The position numbers and the translations under genes are program-made. Of a DNA stretch of 64,000 nucleotides, positions 36,800 to 45,737 are shown one piece after another. Within the stretch, counting starts at the first letter, position 1. Each line of letters begins with the position of its first letter. The DNA is from DAOPYE01 sp035352715 (GTDB taxonomy: Bacteria > Acidobacteriota > Holophagae > Holophagales > Holophagaceae), in the NCBI GenBank assembly GCA_035352715.1, contig DAOPYE010000001.1, forward strand, positions 31,726-95,725. The letters run 5' to 3'. Below the pieces are notes generated by a model. The model was not told the origin of the DNA and searched no databases. It saw only the letters and a program-made list of their open reading frames with translations.

Positions 36800-38368
36800 A
36801 TGACGCTTCAAGACGAGATTTGCAAACGCCGCACGTTCGCCATCATCAGCCATCCCGATGCCGGCAAGACGACGCTGACGGAAAAGTTGTTGCTGTACAG
36901 CGGCGCGATCGACCGAGCGGGTTCCGTGAAAGGCCGCGAAGGCGCGGGCATGGCCCAGTCCGATTGGATGAGCATCGAGCAGGAGCGCGGCATTTCGGTG
37001 ACCTCGGCCGCCATGCAGTTCGAGTACCACGAGCACATCATCAACCTGCTGGATACGCCGGGCCACCAGGACTTCAGCGAAGACACGTACCGTGCGCTGA
37101 CGGCGGCGGACAGTGTGGTGATGCTTCTAGATTGCGCCAAGGGCGTGGAAGAGCAGACCAAGAAGCTGTTCCGCGTGGCCAAGGATCGGGGCCTGCCGAT
37201 CTTCACGTTCGTGAACAAGCTGGATCGTCCCGGCCGCGAACCCATCGAACTGATCGACGAGGTGGAGGAGCTCTTCGGGCTCAGCGCCGTGCCCATGACC
37301 TGGCCCATCGGCAGCGGTCCGGATTTCAAGGGCGTGTATGTGCGCGCCACGGGCCAGATCCAGGTCTTCGAGCGCAGCAAGGCCGGGCGCAAGGCGCGGC
37401 TGGCGGGGCAGGGCAGCCTGGATGATCCCGAGATCCGCGAGTTGTTGACCCAGGAGGAGATGCAGAAGCTGAAGGATGATCTCGATCTGATGGAGCACGT
37501 CCTGCCGAGCTTTGATCTGGGGGAATTCCTGGCAGGACGGCAATCGCCGATGTTCTTCGGCTCGGCGCTGAACAACTTCGGCATCGCCGAGTTCCTGGAC
37601 GAATTCCTGGAGATGGCCCCGGCGCCCGGCCCGCGTCCGCTGGTGGGGGACGGCGAGATCCAGCCGGATCAGTCCTTCACGGCCTTTGTCTTCAAGGTTC
37701 AGGCGAACATGAACAAGGCTCACCGCGATCGCGTGGCCTTCGCCCGCATCGTCTCGGGGCACTTCGAGCGCGGCATGGACGCGCTGCATGTGCGCGGCGG
37801 CAAATCCATCAAGCTCAACTACCCCCACATGTTCTTTGGCCGTGAGCGCCAGATCGTGGATGAAGCCTTCCCCGGCGATATCCTGGGGCTCATCAACCCC
37901 GGCGTCTTCCGCATCGGCGATGTGCTCTCGGCCCAAGGGGCCATCGAGTTCCACGCGGTCCCTCGCTTTTCTCCGGAGCAGTTCGCCAGCGTTCGCCTGG
38001 CGGATCCCGGCGCGCGCAAGGGCTTCCTGAAAGGCCTGCAGCAGATCGCCGAGGAAGGCGTCGTCCAGGTTTTCTGGCCCAAGGGCGGCGCGCCGCTGCC
38101 GATCCTGGGCGCCGTGGGACGCCTGCAGTTCGAAGTGCTTCAGCACCGCCTGAAGGACGAATACGCCTGCGCCGTTCTGCTGGAACCTCGCAATTTCTCC
38201 ATGGCGCGATGGATTGAGGGCGGATGGCCCGAGCCCAGCCGCTTCTGGGGTGAACTGGTGGAAGACGCTGAGGGCAACCCGGCGATCCTCTTCGAGAACG
38301 ATTGGCAGCGGCGCACCACGGCGGAGAAGAATCCAGAACTCGGGTTTGCCGAGCACCCGCCCAAATAG
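36800..38368 (+). CDS. prfC: Peptide chain release factor 3
   Basis: 522 residues, a translational GTPase that recycles RF1/RF2. The G1 motif is SHPDAGKTTLTEKLL, with KGREGAGMAQSDWMSIEQER, DTPGHQDFSEDTYRALTAAD, TFVNKLDRPGREPIEL and the RF3-specific domains (FFGSALNNFGIAEFLDEFLE, RERQIVDEAFPGDILGL) following. ATG 36800 is chosen over an upstream TTG; the ribosome site is weak (GGCAGG two bases before ATG). Length is standard for RF3 (about 525). Confidence 0.96.
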   Translation: MTLQDEICKRRTFAIISHPDAGKTTLTEKLLLYSGAIDRAGSVKGREGAGMAQSDWMSIEQERGISVTSAAMQFEYHEHIINLLDTPGHQDFSEDTYRALTAADSVVMLLDCAKGVEEQTKKLFRVAKDRGLPIFTFVNKLDRPGREPIELIDEVEELFGLSAVPMTWPIGSGPDFKGVYVRATGQIQVFERSKAGRKARLAGQGSLDDPEIRELLTQEEMQKLKDDLDLMEHVLPSFDLGEFLAGRQSPMFFGSALNNFGIAEFLDEFLEMAPAPGPRPLVGDGEIQPDQSFTAFVFKVQANMNKAHRDRVAFARIVSGHFERGMDALHVRGGKSIKLNYPHMFFGRERQIVDEAFPGDILGLINPGVFRIGDVLSAQGAIEFHAVPRFSPEQFASVRLADPGARKGFLKGLQQIAEEGVVQVFWPKGGAPLPILGAVGRLQFEVLQHRLKDEYACAVLLEPRNFSMARWIEGGWPEPSRFWGELVEDAEGNPAILFENDWQRRTTAEKNPELGFAEHPPK

Positions 38369-38447
38369 ACGCGAAGGTTTTTGGCGGATTCAGACTCAGG
38401 ATTGCGCGCGAGGATCCGATACGATGGCTAGTACGGCAGGAGCCTTC

Positions 38448-38750
38448 ATGCGGCAGGACATCAAACCGGAAGACCTCATCGTTACCGAGCAGGACGGCAC
38501 CCGCCGCATCAACCATGACGTGCTGGAGTCCTTCGGGCTGTTCAATCTGCCCAAGTCGCTCATGCGCTCGGCGCTGATGGTCTACTACGACAACGCATCC
38601 CGGCAGGGGCGCGGGTCTGCGCACACGGTCCGAACCTTCATCAGCATCGCCAGCTCGATCACGCGCTTTCCCAAGCAGGTCGCCATCAACTTCACCCGCG
38701 GTTCCGCCTATCGGCGCAATATGCGGATGCTGCGCCGGTTCAGCCGGTAG
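38448..38750 (+). CDS. Small basic hypothetical protein
   Basis: 100 residues, C-terminal half Arg-rich (RGSAYRRNMRMLRRFSR at the end). It starts MRQDIKPEDLIVTEQDGTRR and contains GSAHTVRTFISIASSITRFP. I know no family. ATG 38448 is preferred over 38424 because AGGAG lies five bases before it. No signal sequence is visible. It lies between prfC and dtd with no overlap, and codon use looks like its neighbours. Confidence 0.65.
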   Translation: MRQDIKPEDLIVTEQDGTRRINHDVLESFGLFNLPKSLMRSALMVYYDNASRQGRGSAHTVRTFISIASSITRFPKQVAINFTRGSAYRRNMRMLRRFSR

Positions 38751-38783
38751 CGCGCTGGGCGCGGATTCCTGCTGGAGCCATTC

Positions 38784-39190
38784 ATGAAGGCGGTCATTCA
38801 GCGTGTCAAGCGGGCATGCGTCTGTTCCGGGGATCAGGTCTCCAGGATCGGCCAGGGGATGCTGGTGCTGGTGGGCTTTGAATCCGGGGATTCCGAGGCC
38901 GAGTGCGCCTGGGCCGCGGCGAAGATCGCATCCCTGCGGATCTTTGACGATGCCAGCGGCAAGATGAACCTGGGTTTAACCGAGGTGAATGGCCAGATTC
39001 TGGTGGTGTCTCAATTCACGCTGGCCGGCAGCATCGCGCGCGGTCGACGGCCCTCGTTCGATCGGGCCATGGCGCCTGAGCAGGCCCGTCCCTTGTTCGA
39101 GTGTTTCGTGGACCTGCTTCGGGCGCAGGAGGTGCCGGTCGAGACGGGGTTCTTCCGCGAATCCATGGAGGTGGAGCTGGTGAACGACGG
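38784..39190 (+). CDS. dtd: D-aminoacyl-tRNA deacylase, 3' end lost in the assembly gap
   Basis: 135 residues are present before the N run; full Dtd proteins are about 145. Motifs: MKAVIQRVKRACV, GQGMLVLVGFESGD, SLRIFDDASGKMNLGL and the catalytic SQFTLAGSIARGRRPSFDRA. The second catalytic loop (family NxGPV) begins as LVNDG at the edge and is then cut by N. The enzyme frees D-amino acids (and Gly from mischarged tRNA-Ala) from tRNA. CTGGAGCCATTC precedes the ATG. Confidence 0.93.
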
Positions 39191-39290
39191 NNNNNNNNNN
39201 NNNNNNNNNNNNNNNNNNNNNNNNNNNNNNNNNNNNNNNNNNNNNNNNNNNNNNNNNNNNNNNNNNNNNNNNNNNNNNNNNNNNNNNNNN
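39191..39290. other. Assembly gap (100 N)
   Basis: Exactly 100 N, the conventional length for a gap of unknown size. It removes the last ten or so codons of dtd and an unknown part of a minus-strand gene coupled to purF. Distances across it should not be trusted. Confidence 0.99.
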
Positions 39291-39430
39291 TCGCAGGCGG
39301 CGCTGATGGCCGCCGAGTGCGATGTGGCTTCATGAGGGCTGGACGCCAAGGCCAGGGCCGTGGCGAGGAATCTCAGTCCATGGTCGAAGCGATCCTGCAG
39401 GACGCCCGTCGGCCCGGCGGTTTGGGTCAT
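39291..39430 (-). CDS. Start of an unidentified gene coupled to purF, cut by the gap
   Basis: The ATG at 39430 overlaps the purF stop by ATGA, the usual sign of translational coupling. Only 46 residues are visible before the N run: a start MTQTAGPTGVLQDRFDHGLR, then a rather hydrophobic, Ala- and Ser-rich stretch. No family is recognised and the piece is too short to judge. It could also be a chance frame created by the coupled-looking overlap. Confidence 0.35.
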
Positions 39431-40812
39431 CCGCAGGTGTTGCAGCGGGCCATCGATGGGACCTGGATGGGGTATTCGCCCGTGAAGCAGGCATAGCAGA
39501 ATCCCTTGCCCCCGGCATCCTGCACGGACTCCTCCAGGTCTCCCAGGGTCAGGAAGCCCAGGGAATCCGCTTCGATAAATTCGCGAATCTCTTCCACATT
39601 CTTGTGGCTGGCGATGAGCTGTTCCCGTGTGGGGGTGTCGATGCCGTAGAAGCAGGAGTGGGTCGTCGGTGGGCTGCTGATCCGCAGATGGACTTCGGCG
39701 GCGCCCGCGGCGCGCACCATCTGCACGATCTTCCGGCTGGTGGTGCCGCGCACGATGCTGTCGTCCACCAGGATCACGCGCTTGCCATTGAGCAGCTCGC
39801 GGCAAGGGTTGAGCTTGATCTTCACGCCAAAGGATCGGATCTGCTGCTTGGGTTCGATGAATGTGCGTCCCACGTAGTGATTTCGCACCAGCCCGAAGTC
39901 GAAGGGGATGCCGCTCTCCTGGGCGTAGCCCAGGGCCGCGAAGACGCCCGAGTCGGGCACCGGCACCACCAGGTCGCCCTCGACGGCGTGGCGGCGGGCC
40001 AGGCAGCGGCCCATGGCGCGGCGGGCGGCCATGACGCTTCCGCCAAAGACCAGCGAATCGGGCCGCGCGAAGTAGACGTGTTCAAAGACGCAGGGGCGTG
40101 GGTCCACCTGGGGCAGGGGGAACCGGGAGTGCAGACCATCGCGGTCCAGTCGCACCAGCTCGCCCGGGGCGACATCGCGCGTGTAATGGAAGCCCAGCAG
40201 ATCAAACGCGCAGGTCTCGCTGGCGAAAGCCGTCGCGCCGTCCTTGTTGCCGATCGCCAGAGGGCGCAGGCCGTGGGGATCGCGGGCTGCGAAGATCTGG
40301 GTTTCGGTGAGGATGAGTAGGGAATAGGCCCCTTGGACCTGGGTGAGGGCTTCCACCACGGCATCCTCCAAGGTCGAGGCCTTGGCGCGCGTGATGAGGG
40401 CCAGGATCACTTCCGAATCGCTTGGGCCGGAAAAGATCTGGCCTTCCTGGATGAGGCGCTCGCGAAGCTCATCGGTGTTGATCAGGTTGCCGTTGTGGCA
40501 CAGGGCTACCTGGCCGAAGCGTCCCTTGACGAGGAATGGATGGGCCCCGCTGGCCACGTTGCCACCGGTGGTGGAGTAACGCGTATGGCCGATGGCGGCG
40601 TCGCCGGGCAGGCGATCCAGGATGCTTTCGGAAAAGACGTCCGCCACATGGCCTTGGGCTTTGTGCAAATGCAGGATGTGTCCCTCGCGGGAGCAGATGC
40701 CCGCGGATTCCTGGCCCCGATGCTGGAGCGCATAGAGCCCCAGATAGGTCTGCCGTGATGCTTCAGGCACCGGCCAGATACCAAACACGCCACATTCGTC
40801 TTTGAAGCCCAT
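39427..40812 (-). CDS. purF: Amidophosphoribosyltransferase
   Basis: 461 residues, the first enzyme of purine synthesis. The N-terminal glutaminase follows a short propeptide: DECGVFGI puts the catalytic Cys at position 7, and GLYALQHRGQESAGI, GHTRYSTTGG and CHNGNLIN are typical. The PRPP site is VILVDDSIVRGTTSRKI. Cys residues in the C-terminal half (SCFYGID, GFCYACF and others) fit the iron-sulphur-containing Bacillus type. No other pur genes are adjacent, but glyA, which makes glycine and one-carbon units for purines, lies 6 kb away under a ZTP riboswitch. Confidence 0.97.
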   Translation of the reverse strand: MGFKDECGVFGIWPVPEASRQTYLGLYALQHRGQESAGICSREGHILHLHKAQGHVADVFSESILDRLPGDAAIGHTRYSTTGGNVASGAHPFLVKGRFGQVALCHNGNLINTDELRERLIQEGQIFSGPSDSEVILALITRAKASTLEDAVVEALTQVQGAYSLLILTETQIFAARDPHGLRPLAIGNKDGATAFASETCAFDLLGFHYTRDVAPGELVRLDRDGLHSRFPLPQVDPRPCVFEHVYFARPDSLVFGGSVMAARRAMGRCLARRHAVEGDLVVPVPDSGVFAALGYAQESGIPFDFGLVRNHYVGRTFIEPKQQIRSFGVKIKLNPCRELLNGKRVILVDDSIVRGTTSRKIVQMVRAAGAAEVHLRISSPPTTHSCFYGIDTPTREQLIASHKNVEEIREFIEADSLGFLTLGDLEESVQDAGGKGFCYACFTGEYPIQVPSMARCNTCG

Positions 40813-40873
40813 GCCCCCCCCGAGATGAAAAGAATACCGGCCCGCGTTCGCCCTGTCCCAGGCTGATCCCGCG

Positions 40874-41545
40874 TCATTCGACCGCGACTACCTCCAGGCC
40901 GTTGTCCATGACCTTGGATTCCGATGCGTTCTGGGCTTCCGTCGTCATGCGGCGCAGGGTGCGCAGAAGGGCGGTACCGTTCTCGGCCGGAGCGGCATCG
41001 GCGTTCAGATGGAAACTCTCCAGCTGGATCTCCAGGCTCGCCAGATCTCCCTTGGGAAAGCTGCCGCTCAGGTAGGAGAGCGCCAGCAGGCCCGGCCTGA
41101 CTTCCGCCAGATAGGCGTAGAGGGGCAGATTGGTGGGAACTTGAACCTGCCAGAGCTTGCAGCGGGTGGAGCCAAACTGCACGGTGGTCGAGCTTTGCAC
41201 CACGTTGGTCGTGGGGCCGGAGAAGTAGAGCATCCGCTCCACGCGGGCGAGGATGGGGGCCAGATGGGGTCCGTTTTTTTGGCCGCCCTTCTGGAGGCTT
41301 TCCAGCTTCCATCGCCCCATTCGCGGCTTCTGCACGCGGTTTCGCGTCACCAGGACCGGCGTCGGCTCCAACTGGAAGCGCGTTTCGGTTGCCTGAGCCT
41401 CGTCTCGGAATCGGATCTTCACGCGGTAATGCATGGCCCCCAGCCTGGGCTCCATGCGCTCCGTGCGCTTGGTGGCGGGGTGCAGGGGCGCGCTGGGCAT
41501 GACGATAGGCAGAGCCAGGGCGGCCAGGGTGTGTGAAAGATCCAT
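40874..41545 (-). CDS. Hypothetical protein, possibly exported
   Basis: 223 residues from ATG 41545, with GTGGGAGCAATCG upstream. The first 23 residues (MDLSHTLAALALPIVMPSAP) are weakly hydrophobic and may be a signal sequence. The body has a beta-rich look with YRVKIRFRDEAQATETRFQL and LPLYAYLAEVRPGLLALSYL, without a family I know. A longer in-frame start at 41608 or 41686 is possible but would run into the terminator region. It is followed by 61 bases and then purF on the same strand. Confidence 0.65.
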   Translation of the reverse strand: MDLSHTLAALALPIVMPSAPLHPATKRTERMEPRLGAMHYRVKIRFRDEAQATETRFQLEPTPVLVTRNRVQKPRMGRWKLESLQKGGQKNGPHLAPILARVERMLYFSGPTTNVVQSSTTVQFGSTRCKLWQVQVPTNLPLYAYLAEVRPGLLALSYLSGSFPKGDLASLEIQLESFHLNADAAPAENGTALLRTLRRMTTEAQNASESKVMDNGLEVVAVE

Positions 41546-41646
41546 CGATTGCTCCCACCCCGCCCGGGTTCCGGCCTCGCGGAATCCATGGGGATGCACG
41601 AACAGCATACCGTTCAGCCGGGCGTCTGCATATGCGTGGGGAGGAC

Positions 41647-41677
41647 AAAAAAACGCCCGGATCCTGGGATCCGGGCG
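41647..41677 (-). terminator. Rho-independent terminator after the DUF1292 gene
   Basis: Arms CGCCCGGATCC / GGATCCGGGCG with a 2-base spacer, and a run of seven A at 41647-41653, which is a seven-T tail on the minus strand. It ends the flgFGA-DUF1292 transcript or at least the DUF1292 gene. Confidence 0.88.
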
Positions 41678-41695
41678 CCGCGGCAAAGGATTCGA

Positions 41696-42031
41696 CTACT
41701 TGTTCTCTTCCTGCTCGAGTTCGCCGGAGATGGCGTCCAGATGGGCGAGAAGGCGCTTGGCCAGCTCTTCGTCCTCGAGGGTGCTGAAGTCGTCGCCGGT
41801 GATTTCGAAGATCTCAATGGAGAGATTCGCTTCCGCGTCGTCGCTATCGTTTTCGGAATAGGCCTGGACTTCGGCCAGGGGGGCGAGGATCGCGAAGTGG
41901 CGGCCTTCGAAGTCCACCTCTTCCAGAATGGCGAATTCTTCCTTCTCGCCGTTCTCATCCTCGAGTTCTACGACCTCGATTTCGTCCTCGTGGTCGCAGT
42001 CAGGTCCGTGTTCATGATGATCGTGGGCCAT
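41696..42031 (-). CDS. Acidic DUF1292-like protein with His-rich N-terminus
   Basis: 111 residues, very acidic. After an N-terminal His/Asp-rich stretch (MAHDHHEHGPDCDHEDE) the sequence follows the DUF1292/YrzB pattern: IEVVELEDENGEKEEFAILE, GRHFAILAPL, then a tail of Asp and Glu. The family is small, cytosolic and of unknown function in Firmicutes and Acidobacteria. AAGGAG lies 5 bases before ATG 42031. It is 78 bases downstream of flgA and followed by a strong terminator, so it may share the flagellar transcript. Confidence 0.75.
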   Translation of the reverse strand: MAHDHHEHGPDCDHEDEIEVVELEDENGEKEEFAILEEVDFEGRHFAILAPLAEVQAYSENDSDDAEANLSIEIFEITGDDFSTLEDEELAKRLLAHLDAISGELEQEENK

Positions 42032-42109
42032 GGGGGCTCCTTGCAAGGGAACCAGACTAAAGCCAAGAGGCCCGGACGACCAGCGATTTCTAGGCATTTG
42101 TCGTCTGGA

Positions 42110-42874
42110 TCACGGCTGTGCCCAATCCACCCTGGCGGTGCCTCGGCCCGTGGCGATGGCCTGCATGTTTCGCTTGGTGGGACCCACTTCCAGGCGCACT
42201 TTTTCGCCCATGGCCGCAGGGGTGCGGGCGATGGCGTCGGCGCTGATGATGAGATCGCCGCAGACCAGATCCAGCCGCACGGTTTCACCGGCGTTCAGCA
42301 CCGGGATCGCTTGAAGATCCGCCCGCGTCAGGATGTGACCCGCCGCCACCGGCAAGCGGAGCCGGAATCCTTCGGGGAACTGGCTGAGCGCTCCCGCCGG
42401 AGGCGCCCCTTCGAAATCCAGCTCCTCCAGTTGATCCGCATTGGGCACGCACTGCCGAGGCAGGGCTTCCGTGGCCTTGAGGATCTTGCCCTTCCAGCGT
42501 CCTTCCAGATCCACCCGCGCGCTGCCCGCCGGTTTCCCATCCACCATGAGGCGCACCACGACGAAGAAGGGGCCGGTCGCATCCGGCTTGCTCAGATGGG
42601 AAACCTCGAGGCTCACCGCGCCGGGCCTGAGCCTGGGAACGACCGGTGGCCGCAGGATCCTGAAGGTGCGCGATCCAAGGCTCTGGTTCGATGTGGATTC
42701 CGCAAAGGCCAGCGCCTCTTGCCCGATGCGATCCACCAGGGGGCGCTCCATGGTTTCGAGCTCCGTGGCCTGAGACGTGGGCTTCGCTGCTTCCGCTGCG
42801 GCTTCCTGCGCAAGGCTTGGCAGCCCCGTCGCCGTCAGGGCCAGCACCAGAAGGCATCGGATGACGGCGCGCAT
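42110..42874 (-). CDS. flgA: Flagellar basal-body P-ring formation protein FlgA
   Basis: 254 residues with a signal sequence (MRAVIRCLLVLALTATGLPS). The C-terminal SAF-like domain is typical: RLRLPVAAGHILTRADLQAI, PVLNAGETVRLDLVCGDL and VGPTKRNMQAIATGRGTARV. FlgA chaperones P-ring (FlgI) assembly in the periplasm, so it marks a Gram-negative flagellum. It lies 2 bases downstream of flgG. The usual partners flgH and flgI do not follow. Confidence 0.9.
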   Translation of the reverse strand: MRAVIRCLLVLALTATGLPSLAQEAAAEAAKPTSQATELETMERPLVDRIGQEALAFAESTSNQSLGSRTFRILRPPVVPRLRPGAVSLEVSHLSKPDATGPFFVVVRLMVDGKPAGSARVDLEGRWKGKILKATEALPRQCVPNADQLEELDFEGAPPAGALSQFPEGFRLRLPVAAGHILTRADLQAIPVLNAGETVRLDLVCGDLIISADAIARTPAAMGEKVRLEVGPTKRNMQAIATGRGTARVDWAQP

Positions 42875-42876
42875 GG

Positions 42877-43665
42877 CTATCGCTTCAGGGAGGTCACGAG
42901 CTGGAGCATGGAGTCGATGGTCTGGATCGTCTTCGAGTTGGCCTCGTAGGCGCGCTGACCGATGATCATGTTCACCATTTCCTCGGCCACGTCGACGTTC
43001 GATACTTCCAGAGAACCCTGGAGAATCGTGCCCAGGCCATCCTGTCCCGGATTGCCTTCGATGGCGTCTCCGCTGGCCAGGGTGGGCTGCACAAGGTTGC
43101 TGCCCAATTGGTTCAGGCCCGCGGGGTTGATGAAGTGCACCAGGGTGATCTGTCCCACCTGCTGCGGCTGGGTCTGTCCCGTTTGCGTGACGCTCACCGT
43201 GCCGTCCTTGGCGATGGTGACGCTCAGCGCGTCCTGGGGAATGGTGATCTGGGGCGTCAAGTTGTAGCCGCTGGCGTTCACCAGGGTGCCGTTCTGATCC
43301 AGCGTGAAGGCGCCGTCCCGCGTGTAGGCCAGGGTGCCGTCGGGCATGGTGACCTGGAAGAACCCATCGCCTTCGATGGCCATGTCGTAGCGCCCGTCTG
43401 TCGAACGCATGTTGCCCGTGGAGTAGGTCCGCTGTACGGACTGCAGCTTGGAACCATGTCCCACCTGGATGCCGGAAGGCAGGCTGGTGCTATTGGAACT
43501 GTTCGTGCCCGCCAGATTGATGGTCTGATACAGCAGATCCTGGAACTCGGCTCGGCCCTTCTTGTAGCCCGAGGTGTTCACGTTGGCGAGATTATTGGAG
43601 ATGGTGTCCATGTTGTACTGCTGGACCGCCATGCCTGCCGCCGCTGACCACATTGCGCGCATCAT
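42877..43665 (-). CDS. flgG: Flagellar basal-body rod protein FlgG
   Basis: 262 residues, the distal rod subunit. N-terminal helix MMRAMWSAAAGMAVQQYNMD, then NLANVNTSGYKKGRAEFQDL; the middle has YDMAIEGDGFFQVTMPDGT; the C-terminal helix ends NMIIGQRAYEANSKTIQTI. All are typical of the FlgG/FlgF/FlgE rod-hook family and the length is standard for FlgG. It follows flgF by 14 bases and precedes flgA by 2. Confidence 0.95.
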   Translation of the reverse strand: MMRAMWSAAAGMAVQQYNMDTISNNLANVNTSGYKKGRAEFQDLLYQTINLAGTNSSNSTSLPSGIQVGHGSKLQSVQRTYSTGNMRSTDGRYDMAIEGDGFFQVTMPDGTLAYTRDGAFTLDQNGTLVNASGYNLTPQITIPQDALSVTIAKDGTVSVTQTGQTQPQQVGQITLVHFINPAGLNQLGSNLVQPTLASGDAIEGNPGQDGLGTILQGSLEVSNVDVAEEMVNMIIGQRAYEANSKTIQTIDSMLQLVTSLKR

Positions 43666-43679
43666 ATGAGACTCCTTGC

Positions 43680-44423
43680 CTACTGACCTTTGGCGATGCT
43701 GTTGATGGTGCTGTTGTCGAGATCGTTGCTGAGGGTGGAAGCCACCTTCATGCTCATTTCGAAGAGGCGATCCAGGCGGATCATCTCGACCATGGCGGAT
43801 GCCACATCCACGCCACTTTGCTCCAGGTAGCCCTGGGAGACGGTCGCCTTGGTCGGCGCTTCTGCCGCGCCGGTGGCGTCGAATCGATTCGAGCCCGCTC
43901 GCTGCAGCGCGTTGGGATCCGCGTAGGCCTTCAGATCCAGCTGGCCGACGGTGGTGTTGCCCTGCTGGACGGTTCCATCCGGGGTGATGGCCACTTCGCC
44001 GGCGGCCGGGTTGATGGTGATGGGTTGGCCGTTTTTGCCCAGCAGGGCGAAGCCGTCCTGGGTCTGGATCTGCCCGTTGGCGCCCAACTGGAAACGCCCA
44101 TCCCGCGTGGCCCTCGTGCCCTGGGGCGTCTGGACCTGGAAGAAGGCATTGCCTTCGATGGCGAGATCCAGCTTGCGTCCGGTGGGTTTCGAAACACCCT
44201 GCGAGAAGTCCATACCTCGCGTCGCCAGCACCGTTCCGTCGTTCACGTACTTGGTCATGGGAAGATCCCGGTTGGACGACAGGGCCTTGTTGAAGACCGA
44301 AAAGAAGGTCCGCTCTGGCTTGTAGGCGATGGTCGCGGAGTTGGCGAGATTGTTGGATACCGTTTCCAGCTGAAGAGAACGAGCCTTCAGGCTTCCGGCG
44401 GCGACATAATAGGCTGGGTCCAT
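43680..44423 (-). CDS. flgF: Flagellar basal-body rod protein FlgF
   Basis: 247 residues from ATG 44423. N-terminal rod motif LQLETVSNNLANSATIAYKP; middle motifs RKLDLAIEGNAFFQVQTPQG and GRFQLGANGQIQTQDG; C-terminal helix SAMVEMIRLDRLFEMSMKV. It is the proximal-rod protein and first gene of the flgF-flgG-flgA unit. The frame remains open upstream to 44657, but those residues are not rod-like and overlap the divergent gene. Confidence 0.92.
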   Translation of the reverse strand: MDPAYYVAAGSLKARSLQLETVSNNLANSATIAYKPERTFFSVFNKALSSNRDLPMTKYVNDGTVLATRGMDFSQGVSKPTGRKLDLAIEGNAFFQVQTPQGTRATRDGRFQLGANGQIQTQDGFALLGKNGQPITINPAAGEVAITPDGTVQQGNTTVGQLDLKAYADPNALQRAGSNRFDATGAAEAPTKATVSQGYLEQSGVDVASAMVEMIRLDRLFEMSMKVASTLSNDLDNSTINSIAKGQ

Positions 44424-44547
44424 CCTGGGCACCTCTGGCCTGTCTAGTGCCAAGGTCATGCCAAGTCTGGTCCTTTGGGAAATCGCCCGCCTTCTATCCG
44501 CCGGCCTTGCTGGCCTTTCAGGTTCCGCCGCCTTCTGGAGCTGACCC

Positions 44548-45654
44548 ATGAACGCATCCTCTTCCCGCCGCCTGTTCTCCCTGGACGCCTTGAGAGGCTT
44601 CGCCATGTTCTGGATCATCGGAGGCGATGCGCTGGTGCGGGCCATGGCGCAGTTCACGGATTGGCCGCTTTTTCGGTGGATGGAGATGCAATGCGAACAC
44701 GTGGCCTGGAATGGGTTCCACGCCTTTGATTTGGTCTTTCCGCTGTTCCTGTTTGTTTCAGGGGTGACGATGCCTTTTTCGCTGGTGCGGCGTTTGGGCG
44801 AAGGCGAACGCCGTGCGGATCTCTACAAGCGTATGGCCCGCCGCGCCGTGCTGCTGGTGCTCCTGGGGCTGGTCTACAACCGCATCCTCGCCTTCCAGTG
44901 GGTCGATATGCGCTACGCGAGCGTGCTGGGGCGCATCGGCGCAGCCAGCTTCCTGGCCGGGCTCATCGTATTGAATGCCAAGCCGCGAACCCAGATGTTC
45001 TGGGTCGTCGGCATCCTGCTGGGCTATTGGGCGGTGATGGCGCTGGTGCCCGTTCCAGGCTTTGGCCACGGCGTGTTCAGCCCGGAAGGCAATCTGGCGG
45101 GCTTCGTGGATCGGCATCTGCTGCCCGGGCGCTTGTACGCGGGGAGTTTTGATCCCGAAGGCCTATTGAGCACCCTGCCAGCGGTGGCGACCGTCCTTTT
45201 GGGGGCCATCGCCGGGGAGTACCTGCGCTATCCTGAATACACCGAGGAACAGACGGCTTTGCGCATATTCATCGCCGGCGTGGTTGCGCTCGCCTTGGGC
45301 TGGTTCTGGGATGGGGTATTCCCCGTGAACAAGAGCCTGTGGACCAGTTCCTTCGTCCTGGTGGCGGGAGGATGGAGCCTGATGCTGCTGGCTGGCTTCT
45401 ACTACGTGGTGGATGTGTTGGAATTGAGACGGTGGGCTTGGCCCTTGGTGCTGATTGGCCTCAACCCCATTACGATCTATCTGGTGCAGGAAGGCATCCT
45501 CAACTTTCCGGCCATCGCCCAGTACGTCCTGGGGGGGCTGGTGGGGCTTCTGCCCGGGGGACTTGCGCTCGTGGCCATGGCGCTGGGTGTCATCGCGGCG
45601 AAGCTGCTGTTCCTCTGGTTCCTGGATCGCCAGAAGATCTATCTCAAGGTTTGA
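44548..45654 (+). CDS. HGSNAT/DUF5009-type membrane acyltransferase homologue
   Basis: 368 residues with about ten hydrophobic segments. The N-terminal signature SLDALRGFAMFWIIGGDALV and FDLVFPLFLFVSGVTMPFSL match the family that includes eukaryotic heparan-alpha-glucosaminide N-acetyltransferase and bacterial DUF5009 proteins; GLNPITIYLVQEGI lies near the C-terminus. The family uses acetyl-CoA across a membrane on sugars; substrates in bacteria are mostly unknown. The ATG at 44548 follows GGAGCTGACCC. Divergent from flgF by 124 bases. Confidence 0.82.
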   Translation: MNASSSRRLFSLDALRGFAMFWIIGGDALVRAMAQFTDWPLFRWMEMQCEHVAWNGFHAFDLVFPLFLFVSGVTMPFSLVRRLGEGERRADLYKRMARRAVLLVLLGLVYNRILAFQWVDMRYASVLGRIGAASFLAGLIVLNAKPRTQMFWVVGILLGYWAVMALVPVPGFGHGVFSPEGNLAGFVDRHLLPGRLYAGSFDPEGLLSTLPAVATVLLGAIAGEYLRYPEYTEEQTALRIFIAGVVALALGWFWDGVFPVNKSLWTSSFVLVAGGWSLMLLAGFYYVVDVLELRRWAWPLVLIGLNPITIYLVQEGILNFPAIAQYVLGGLVGLLPGGLALVAMALGVIAAKLLFLWFLDRQKIYLKV

Positions 45655-45737
45655 GGCGCGCCTTGTTTGCGAGACGTATACTTCCCTTCCAGTGGACGAT
45701 TTCGATTCCGGTTTTCGGCTGAGGCCAGGAGGAAACC

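Noticed and set aside
39291..39335. A plus-strand reading of the bases right of the gap as the end of dtd
   Set aside because: The residues (SQAALMAAECDVAS) do not match the Dtd C-terminus, and frame continuity across N is meaningless.
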